From Castellaniella hirudinis_A (GTDB taxonomy: Bacteria; Pseudomonadota; Gammaproteobacteria; Burkholderiales; Burkholderiaceae_B), in NCBI RefSeq assembly GCF_047468865.1, contig NZ_JBLGTV010000003.1, positions 248,001 through 312,000 on the forward strand: a stretch of DNA of 64,000 nt. The letters are read 5' to 3'. A program made the position numbers and the translations under genes. The notes beneath the pieces were generated by a model. That model was not told the DNA's origin, searched no databases, and saw only the letters and a list, made by a program, of their open reading frames with translations. The stretch's first letter is position 1. Each line of letters opens with the position of its first letter. Positions 35,027 through 41,875 of this stretch are shown here, piece by piece.

Positions 35027-35335
35027 GGTGACTCCGGTGAAGGGTGATTGAACCAGCGGGCCCATGCCGCCCGGCCTGGCGGCAGGACAGGCGCGAGAAC
35101 CGGGGCGATCAGAGTTCAGACGGGGGCAGAACCGCCCCCAAAGGCAGCAGGCGCAATGCCTGGCAAGACAGCCGGCAACCCGGCAAGTGCTGAAAACCGC
35201 TGATGAAACAAGCCCTTATCTTAAGGCTTGAAACAGTATTATGTCAAGACTTTTGACATGCTTTTGGCATGAAAACCGGGCGAATGCGCGGGACGGTTAG
35301 AATTTCGGGTGTATGAACCCGTTCCTGGATGCGGC
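35027..35335. other. Intergenic region between infA and the DMT permease gene
   Basis: About 309 bases without a gene. It holds the probable infA promoter (35218-35247), a perfect 7-base-arm inverted repeat ATGTCAA-gactt-TTGACAT (35241-35259) over its -35, and a smaller CAAGCC/GGCTTG hairpin over its -10. The stretch between the promoter and infA is a leader of about 185 bases in which I see no open frame or clear structure. Confidence 0.45.
35218..35247 (-). promoter_or_regulatory. Sigma-70 type promoter for infA
   Basis: On the minus strand TTGACA (35247-35242, perfect -35), an 18-base spacer and TAAGAT (35223-35218, 4 of 6 for the -10). It would give a long untranslated leader of about 185 bases. 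The -35 lies within an inverted repeat. Confidence 0.5.
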
Positions 35336-36244
35336 ATGAATGAACGATTGACGTCCGGCACTGTGGCGCTGCTGCTGGTGCCGCCGGCCATGTGGGCCAG
35401 CAACGCGGTGGTGGGCCGGGCCGTGGCCGATCTGGTGCCGCCCATGACGCTGAATTTCTTTCGCTGGGCGACGGCGCTGCTGTTGCTGCTGCCCCTGGGC
35501 TATCGGGTGCTGCAGCGCAACAGCGCCATTTGGCGCGACTGGCCGCGCTATGCCTTGCTGGGGCTGCTGGGGGTAGGGCTGTACAACTCGCTGCAATACC
35601 TGGCGCTGCATACGTCCACCCCGGTCAATGTCACGCTGGTGGCCGCCAGCATGCCGGTGTGGATGATGCTGGTGGGCCGCCTGTGCTACGGGGTGGCCAT
35701 CCGGCCCGCCCAGGTGCTGGGCGCGGCGCTTTCGCTGGCCGGGGTGGCGATCGTGCTGTCCCATGGGCAGTGGGGGCAGCTGCTGGCGCTGCGGTTCGTG
35801 GCGGGCGATCTGCTGATGGTGCTGGCCACCGTCATCTGGGCGTTCTACAGCTGGCAGCTGACCCGGGTGCCGGCCGATGCGCCGGTGCGCGCGCATTGGG
35901 CCGGGTTTTTGTTGGGCCAGGTTCTGTACGGGGCGGCCTGGTCGGGCCTGTTCGCCGCGCTGGAATGGCGGCTGACTGACTGGCAGGTGGCGTGGGGCGC
36001 GCCTTTGCTGCTGGCCGTGGCCTTCGTGGCCATCGGCCCCGCCGTGATTGCGTTTCGCTGCTGGGGCGCGGGGGTGCAGCGGGTGGGGCCCACCCTGGCC
36101 GGCTTTTTCAACAACCTGACCCCGCTGATCGCGGCCCTGCTGTCTTCGGCCCTGCTGGCCGAAAGCCCGCATTTCTACCATGCCGTGGCTTTTCTGCTGA
36201 TCATCGGCGGCATTGTGCTGTCTTCGCGGCGGCCCGCCGCCTGA
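35336..36244 (+). CDS. DMT superfamily (EamA) transporter
   Basis: The 302-residue membrane protein has about ten helices in two EamA repeats (first from ALLLVPPAMWASNAVVGRAVADLVPPMTLNFFRW, second from GDLLMVLATVIWAFYSWQL), and ends ESPHFYHAVAFLLIIGGIVLSSRR, the usual last helix. EamA proteins mostly export amino acids or metabolites; no substrate can be named. ATG at 35336 begins MNERLTSG; an earlier in-frame codon at 35309 is less likely. Confidence 0.9.
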   Translation: MNERLTSGTVALLLVPPAMWASNAVVGRAVADLVPPMTLNFFRWATALLLLLPLGYRVLQRNSAIWRDWPRYALLGLLGVGLYNSLQYLALHTSTPVNVTLVAASMPVWMMLVGRLCYGVAIRPAQVLGAALSLAGVAIVLSHGQWGQLLALRFVAGDLLMVLATVIWAFYSWQLTRVPADAPVRAHWAGFLLGQVLYGAAWSGLFAALEWRLTDWQVAWGAPLLLAVAFVAIGPAVIAFRCWGAGVQRVGPTLAGFFNNLTPLIAALLSSALLAESPHFYHAVAFLLIIGGIVLSSRRPAA

Positions 36245-36249
36245 AGCAA

Positions 36250-36281
36250 GCCGGGCCGGGCGCGACTCGGCCCGGCCCGGC
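36250..36281. terminator. GC hairpin between convergent DMT permease and recJ genes
   Basis: GCCGGGCCGGG (36250-36260) is exactly complementary to CCCGGCCCGGC (36271-36281), with a 10-base loop. There is no T run, so it is terminator-like rather than a standard intrinsic terminator. Confidence 0.4.
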
Positions 36282-36303
36282 CGCGTCCGGCCCGCGTGCC
36301 GGT

Positions 36304-38001
36304 TCAGGCCGGGCGCGCGTGCTCGATCAGCAATTGCAGGCGAGTCTGCCCCCCCCAGGTGTTGCGTTCCAGGCGGTAGGCCGCCTCGATGCGCTCGGGC
36401 AGAGGGTCGGCGTGGTTGAACCAGATGGCGTCCAGGCGCTGGCCGTGGTGTTCCAGGAACAGTTTCAGGTGCTTGTCCTGCAGGACGCGTTGGTGGATGA
36501 CCTGGAACGTATCCTGGAACAGCGGGGGGGCGAAGCCCGCGCCCCAGACATGCGTCGCCAGCATGGCTGCGGTTTCCACCGAAAAATACGCGGGCTCCAG
36601 CGCGCCGTCGGTTTCCAGGCAGGGCTCGAACGCCTCCTGGCCGCTGAGTGTGCGCACCGCCTGATCCAGCTGTTCGGTAAAGTCTTCGAACGCGGCCCGC
36701 CGCAGCGTCAGGCCCGCGGCCATGGCATGGCCGCCGAACTGCAGGATCGCCCCGGGCAGGCGCTTGCTGACCAGATCCAGCGCATCGCGCAAATGCACTT
36801 CCGGGATCGAGCGGCCCGAGCCGCGCAGGGTGGCCTCGTCGTCCGGGGCGAAGGCCAGGACGGGCCGCCAGTAGGTTTCCTTCAGGCGCGAGGCCACCAG
36901 GCCGATGACACCCGGATGCCAGTCGGCCTGCCAGACGCACAGGCTGGCGGCCTGGCGCGGGGGCTGCAGATTCAGCTGCGCCAGGGCCTGGTCGCGCATG
37001 GTGGATTCGCGGTTGCGGCGTTCGCGGTTGATGTCGTCCAGGGATCGGGCCAGGGCCAGGGCGCGGTCGGGGTCGTCTTCCAGCAGGCATTGGATGCCGA
37101 TGCCCATGTCGGCCATGCGGCCGGCGGCATTGATGCGCGGCCCCAGGGAAAATCCCAGATCGGCGGTGCTGGCCTGGCGGGGGTCGCGGCCCGCCACGGT
37201 GAACAGGGCGGCCACGCCGGCCTGCATTTGCCCCTGACGGATGCGTTTCAGGCCCTGGCCGACCAGCAGGCGGTTATTGGCGTCCAGGCGCACGACGTCC
37301 GCCACGGTGCCCAGCGCCACCAGATCGCTCAGGGCATCCAGCCGGGGGCCGCCCCGGGGGGGCAGCACCCCGCGCGTGCGCAACTCGGCCCGCAGGGCCA
37401 GCAGAACATAAAAAATGACGCCGACGCCGGCCAGATGCTTGGATGGAAATGCGCAGGCGGCCTGGTTGGGATTGACGATGGCCAGGGCCTGGGGCAGCGT
37501 GTCGCCGGGCAAATGGTGGTCGGTGACGATGACCTGCATGCCGGCGGCCTGGGCGGCGGCCACGCCTTCGACGCTGGCGATGCCATTGTCGACCGTGATC
37601 AGCAGGTCGGGCCGGCCGGCCGGGTGGCTGCAGGCCAGCCGCACCACGGCGGGCGACAGGCCATAGCCGGTCTCGAACCGGTTGGGCACCAGGAAATCCA
37701 CCTGCGCCCCCATCAGGCGCAGCCCCCGCACCGCCACGGCGCATGCGGTCGCCCCGTCGCAGTCGTAATCGGCCACCACCAGCAGTTTCCGCTGCGCGGC
37801 GATGGCGTCGGCCAGCAGGCCGGCGGCGTGCTCGACCTGGGTCAGGCGGGCCGGGGGGATGAGGTGCGCCCAATCGGCGGGCGCGGCCTGGGTCAGCCCG
37901 CGCGCCGCCCACAGTCTGGCCAGCAGGGGGTGGACGCCGGATTCGGCAAGGGCCTGGGTGGCGGGGCGGTTGGTGCGGCGCGGGCGAATCAGCGGCTGCA
38001 C
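36304..38001 (-). CDS. recJ: Single-stranded-DNA-specific exonuclease RecJ
   Basis: The 5'-3' ssDNA exonuclease of RecF-pathway recombination and mismatch repair has about 565 residues with a start at GTG 38001 (GTG 38004 is equivalent). DHH-superfamily motifs are clear: VVADYDCDGATA, ITVDNGIAS, VTDHHLPGD (DHH), then the DHHA1 region with GGHAMAAGLTL. The frame stays open upstream, but those codons overlap the RpfE-like gene, whose TGA is at 37989. The 13-base overlap indicates coupled translation. Confidence 0.95.
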   Translation of the reverse strand: MQPLIRPRRTNRPATQALAESGVHPLLARLWAARGLTQAAPADWAHLIPPARLTQVEHAAGLLADAIAAQRKLLVVADYDCDGATACAVAVRGLRLMGAQVDFLVPNRFETGYGLSPAVVRLACSHPAGRPDLLITVDNGIASVEGVAAAQAAGMQVIVTDHHLPGDTLPQALAIVNPNQAACAFPSKHLAGVGVIFYVLLALRAELRTRGVLPPRGGPRLDALSDLVALGTVADVVRLDANNRLLVGQGLKRIRQGQMQAGVAALFTVAGRDPRQASTADLGFSLGPRINAAGRMADMGIGIQCLLEDDPDRALALARSLDDINRERRNRESTMRDQALAQLNLQPPRQAASLCVWQADWHPGVIGLVASRLKETYWRPVLAFAPDDEATLRGSGRSIPEVHLRDALDLVSKRLPGAILQFGGHAMAAGLTLRRAAFEDFTEQLDQAVRTLSGQEAFEPCLETDGALEPAYFSVETAAMLATHVWGAGFAPPLFQDTFQVIHQRVLQDKHLKLFLEHHGQRLDAIWFNHADPLPERIEAAYRLERNTWGGQTRLQLLIEHARPA

Positions 38002-38897
38002 CACCAGCGCCTCCAGTCCTGGGTCTTGAAACGGGCCAGCCAGCCGCCGGCCGCCTGCACGGTGACGAAGCGGTCGCGCCCTGTCAATATCAGGGCGGGG
38101 CGCTGCGCCGCCAGCGGGGCCAATTGCCGATCCAGCTGGGCCAGCGCGTCGATCCATTCGCCCCAGCGCTGGGCGATGGCCAGATCCTGCAGCCCGGAAA
38201 GGAGGCGCAGGTCAGTGGGCGGGGCGGTGGTCAACTGGCTGGGCCGGGCCCCGCCGTACAGCCAGAGGCTGTTGATGGGCGGCAGGCCGTCGCGCTGGCG
38301 CGCCTGGTTGACGGGGTGTTCGAACCAGGCCATCTGCAGTGTGTTGACGAGCCGCCGCCAGGGCTGGGCGGCGGCGTCCTGGGGCCACCAGTCGTTGACC
38401 GCGCTGGTGGCGACCAGCGCCGGGCTGGCGCAGGGCAGGGCCGGGGGGATGGGCCCGCGCACCCGCCAGGTGTGCGGGGTGTGCAGCGATTCCAGCCGCA
38501 GGCCGTCTTCCAGATGCGCCTGGGCCGACGCCCAGAGCGCGTCGGCTTGTTCGGCGGTCACGGCCAGCGTGTCCGCGGGCAGCAGGGCGGCGCCGTCGCG
38601 CGAGGGGGCCATGTGGATGAGCTCGGCCAGCCAGACGGGTTCGTCGTCCAGGGCGGGCGCGCGCAAAGGGCCCAGACCTGCGCTAAGATGCTCGGTTTGC
38701 GCGGGCACGAATCCGTGCGCGTCCAGCAGCCAGTGTTCCAGCGGGGTGCACCAAGTTTGCGCCGCCGGGCTGGGCTGTATGGCGGGTTTGCCCCGGGCCA
38801 GCCAATGGGCCAGGGTGGGGGCGCGCTGCGCCAGATGTGGGGCCAGTTCGGTGGCGACTTCAGGATCGGGCCAGGCCCCGGGGATCACAATATGCAT
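37989..38897 (-). CDS. RpfE-like conserved protein (phosphoglycerate-mutase-related) upstream of recJ
   Basis: The 302-residue protein starts MHIVIPGAWPDP and carries the family's NSLWLYGGA motif after ...HPVNQARQRDGLPPI. From memory it resembles the conserved gene adjacent to recJ in betaproteobacteria and xanthomonads (RpfE, sometimes annotated as a phosphoglycerate mutase-like regulatory protein). Catalytic activity has not been established for this family and no mutase metal motif is evident. It overlaps recJ by 13 bases and diverges from the lolC-type gene across only 40 bases. Confidence 0.6.
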   Translation of the reverse strand: MHIVIPGAWPDPEVATELAPHLAQRAPTLAHWLARGKPAIQPSPAAQTWCTPLEHWLLDAHGFVPAQTEHLSAGLGPLRAPALDDEPVWLAELIHMAPSRDGAALLPADTLAVTAEQADALWASAQAHLEDGLRLESLHTPHTWRVRGPIPPALPCASPALVATSAVNDWWPQDAAAQPWRRLVNTLQMAWFEHPVNQARQRDGLPPINSLWLYGGARPSQLTTAPPTDLRLLSGLQDLAIAQRWGEWIDALAQLDRQLAPLAAQRPALILTGRDRFVTVQAAGGWLARFKTQDWRRWWCSR

Positions 38898-38937
38898 GGC
38901 GGGATTGTAAAGTCAAACGCCGGCAAAGGCTGTTTAC

Positions 38938-40209
38938 ATGAGTTATGAATGGTGGATAGGGGCGCGCTATGCGGGCCTGTCGCGCACCGGCCGGGGCGGA
39001 CGCCGGGGCGACCGCTTTGTGTCGTTCGTGGCGGCCAGCTCGATGGCGGGCATCGCCCTGGGCGTGGCGGCCCTGATCGTCGTGTTGTCCGTCATGAATG
39101 GTTTCCAGACCCAGGTGCGCGACCGCATGCTGTCGGTGCTGCCGCACATCGAACTGTACTGGCCGGGGGTGCCGCACCAGCAGGTGCTGGATCACTGGCA
39201 GGCGCTGGCCCGCGAGGCCGAGGCCGATCCGGCCGTGCGCGGGGCCGCGCCCTTCGTGGCGGCGCAGGCCATGCTGGCCCGGGGCCAGTCGTTCAGCGGG
39301 GTGCAGGTGCGCGGCATCGACCCCGCCACCGAGCCCCGGGTGTCGGCCTTGCGCGACCAGCTGGAATCCGGCACGCTTGACAGCCTGGCCCCCGGGGCAT
39401 ATCGGGTCATCATCGGCAGCCAGATCGCCCAGTCCCTGGGCCTGCGGGTGGGCGATACCGTGCTGCTGCTGGCGCCGCAGGGGTCGATCTCGCCCGCCGG
39501 GTTTTCGCCCCGCATGCGCCAATTCACCGTTTCGGGCGTCTTTGCCTCGGGCTATTACGAATACGATGCCACCCTGGCCTTTATCAATGTGGAAGACGCC
39601 GCCCGCGTGTTCCGCGACAGCGGAACCAGCGGGGTGCGCCTGCGCATCGCCGACATGCAGCAGGCCCCGGTGGTGGCCCGCCAACTGTTGGCCGTCCTGC
39701 CGCCGGGGGTGAGCGCCGCCGATTGGACGCAAAACAACCGCACCTGGTTTGCCGCCGTGCAAACCGAGAAACGCATGATGTTCTTGATTCTGACCCTGAT
39801 CGTGGCCGTGGCCGCGTTCAATCTGCTGTCGTCCCTGGTCATGGCGGTCAAGGACAAGCAATCCGACATTGCGATCCTGCGCACCCTGGGGGCCACGCCC
39901 GCGGAAATCGCCCGGATCTTCCTGGTGCAGGGCACCTTGATCGGGGTGGTGGGCACGGCGGCCGGCGTATTGCTGGGCGCCCTGGTGGCCTACCATATTG
40001 ATGTGATCGTGCCCTGGATCGAGCATCTGATCGGGGTGCAGTTCTTGCCGCAGCAAATCTATTTCATCAGCGAGCTGCCCTCCAATCCCCAGCTGGGCGA
40101 CATGACCGTCATCGGCTTGACGTCGCTGGCCTTGTCCCTGCTGGCCACCCTGTATCCCAGTTGGCGGGCCTCGCGCCTGCAGCCCGCCCAGGTATTGCGC
40201 CATGACTGA
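38938..40209 (+). CDS. lolC: Lipoprotein-releasing ABC transporter permease (LolC/LolE/LolF type)
   Basis: The 423-residue inner-membrane protein has the MacB/FtsX-like layout: an N-terminal helix (ASSMAGIALGVAALIVVLSVMNGF, with the family's FQTQVRDRML), a periplasmic domain of about 200 residues, and three C-terminal helices with DKQSDIAILRTLGATPAEI between. It extracts outer-membrane lipoproteins and hands them to LolA. Only one such permease gene precedes lolD, so it may work as a homodimer (LolF type). It overlaps lolD by 8 bases. Confidence 0.92.
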   Translation: MSYEWWIGARYAGLSRTGRGGRRGDRFVSFVAASSMAGIALGVAALIVVLSVMNGFQTQVRDRMLSVLPHIELYWPGVPHQQVLDHWQALAREAEADPAVRGAAPFVAAQAMLARGQSFSGVQVRGIDPATEPRVSALRDQLESGTLDSLAPGAYRVIIGSQIAQSLGLRVGDTVLLLAPQGSISPAGFSPRMRQFTVSGVFASGYYEYDATLAFINVEDAARVFRDSGTSGVRLRIADMQQAPVVARQLLAVLPPGVSAADWTQNNRTWFAAVQTEKRMMFLILTLIVAVAAFNLLSSLVMAVKDKQSDIAILRTLGATPAEIARIFLVQGTLIGVVGTAAGVLLGALVAYHIDVIVPWIEHLIGVQFLPQQIYFISELPSNPQLGDMTVIGLTSLALSLLATLYPSWRASRLQPAQVLRHD

Positions 40210-40906
40210 TGCCCCGACCCAAGCCGCGCCGGTGCTGCGCGCCGAACATCTGCAAAAGACCTACGACGAGGGCACGGGGCGGGTGGATGTGCTGCGCGAT
40301 ATCAGCCTGACGGTGCATGCCCGCGAAATGCTGGCCATCATCGGGGCGTCGGGCTCCGGCAAAAGCACGCTGCTGCATGTGCTGGGCCTGCTGGATCAGC
40401 CCGATCAGGGCCGTTTGTGGGTGGCGGGCCAGGCGGCCGACGGCCTGTCCGAACGCCAGCGCAGCCGCCTGCGCAACCAGTCCCTGGGCTTTGTGTATCA
40501 GTTTCACCACTTGCTGCCGGAATTCACGGCGCTGGACAATGTGGCCATGCCGCTGATCGTGCGCCGGATGAGGCGGGCGGCGGCCCGCCAGCAGGCCCGG
40601 CAGCTGTTGGATCAGGTGGGCCTGTCCCAGCGGGCCACGCATTTTCCGGGGCAGCTTTCCGGCGGTGAACGCCAGCGCGTGGCCTTGGCGCGCTCCCTGG
40701 TCACCCAGCCGGCGTGCGTGCTGGCCGACGAACCCACGGGCAATCTGGATCGCCACACGGCGGATGCCATGTTCACCCTGCTGCGCCGGGTCAACCAGGA
40801 TCTGGGCACCGCCTTCATCATCGTCACGCACGACCCGGCCCTGGCCGCGCTGGCGCACCGGCAGCTGGAAATGCAGGCGGGCCGCCTGCAGGCGGCGGGA
40901 TGCTGA
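40202..40906 (+). CDS. lolD: Lipoprotein-releasing ABC transporter ATP-binding protein LolD
   Basis: The 234-residue ATPase has Walker A GASGSGKST, the LolD-type sequence VYQFHHLLPEFTALDNVAMP, signature LSGGERQRVALARSL, Walker B VLADEPTGNLD and IIVTHDPALA. It energises lipoprotein release by the adjacent permease. The 8-base overlap with the permease gene and 7-base overlap with tatD show a compact operon. Confidence 0.96.
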   Translation: MTDAPTQAAPVLRAEHLQKTYDEGTGRVDVLRDISLTVHAREMLAIIGASGSGKSTLLHVLGLLDQPDQGRLWVAGQAADGLSERQRSRLRNQSLGFVYQFHHLLPEFTALDNVAMPLIVRRMRRAAARQQARQLLDQVGLSQRATHFPGQLSGGERQRVALARSLVTQPACVLADEPTGNLDRHTADAMFTLLRRVNQDLGTAFIIVTHDPALAALAHRQLEMQAGRLQAAGC

Positions 40907-41718
40907 TCGACACGCATTGCCACCTGGATGCCGCCGAATTCGACGCGGATCGCCAGGCGGTGCTGGCCCGGGCGCAGGCGGCCGGTGTGCGGCGGATCGT
41001 GATCCCCGCCGTGGGCCGCCGGAATTTCCAGACGGTTCGGGATTTGGCCTGGGCCTGGCCCGGTGGGCGCTATGCCCTGGGTATCCATCCTTTGTGCGTG
41101 GCTGAGGCGCAAGCGTCGGACTTGGCCGCCTTGGAAACTTGCCTGATGAATTGGCGCGATGACCCCCGGCTGGTGGCCATCGGAGAAATCGGCCTGGATT
41201 TTTTCGTCCCCGCCCGCAGCGGCCCGGCGGCGCGCAGCCGCCAGGAACAGGTGTATGCGGCGCAACTGGCCCTGGCCCGGCGCTTCGGCCTGCCCGTGCT
41301 GCTGCATGGGCGCCGATCCCAGGATACGCTGCTGAAATATCTGCGCCGCCAGCCGCCCATCGGCGGGATTGCCCACGCTTTCAATGGCAGCTTTCAACAG
41401 GCTCGGCAGTTTCTCGGCCTGGGCTTCGCGCTGGGCATGGGGGGCGCCTTGACGTTCGACCGGGCTTTGCAGATCCGCCGCCTGGCGGCCCAACTGCCCG
41501 CCAGCGCGCTGGTGCTGGAGACCGACGCGCCCGACATGGCCCCCGCCTGGCTGGGGCGCGATGACCAGGGCCGGCGCGCGCCCGCCCGCAACGAACCTGC
41601 CGAAATCGCCCGCATTGCCGCTTGCCTGGCGGCGCTGCGGGCCAGCCCGACGGACGCCGTGATCGCCCAATGCGCGGAAAATGCGCAGCGCGTGCTGCCG
41701 CGCCTGGCGGGGGAATGA
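40900..41718 (+). CDS. tatD: TatD family metal-dependent DNase/hydrolase
   Basis: The 272-residue TIM-barrel hydrolase has the metal-binding opening LIDTHCHLDAAEFD, GEIGLDFF, PVLLHGRRS and the late ETDAPDMAP motif. TatD proteins are Mg-dependent 3'-5' exonucleases or DNases linked to DNA repair and quality control. ATG at 40900 overlaps the lolD end by 7 bases. The gene sits between lolD and comEC, consistent with an envelope/DNA-processing operon of mixed function. Confidence 0.92.
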   Translation: MLIDTHCHLDAAEFDADRQAVLARAQAAGVRRIVIPAVGRRNFQTVRDLAWAWPGGRYALGIHPLCVAEAQASDLAALETCLMNWRDDPRLVAIGEIGLDFFVPARSGPAARSRQEQVYAAQLALARRFGLPVLLHGRRSQDTLLKYLRRQPPIGGIAHAFNGSFQQARQFLGLGFALGMGGALTFDRALQIRRLAAQLPASALVLETDAPDMAPAWLGRDDQGRRAPARNEPAEIARIAACLAALRASPTDAVIAQCAENAQRVLPRLAGE

Positions 41719-41875
41719 CGCTCGGCAGTCCTTGCCCTTACCCTGACGTGATGTCGCAGGCGCGGCACCAATCCGAGGGCGGTGGCCGCGCGACGGATTG
41801 ATCCCATGGCCCTGGATTTGTCCTGTCGCCTTGGCGTAGTGTGCTTTCTTCCACTCAGGCAGACAGAGACACACG

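Noticed and set aside
35992..38910. Long plus-strand frame over recJ and the RpfE-like gene
   Set aside because: It begins inside the DMT permease gene in another frame and its translation shows no family signal; recJ motifs on the minus strand are unambiguous.
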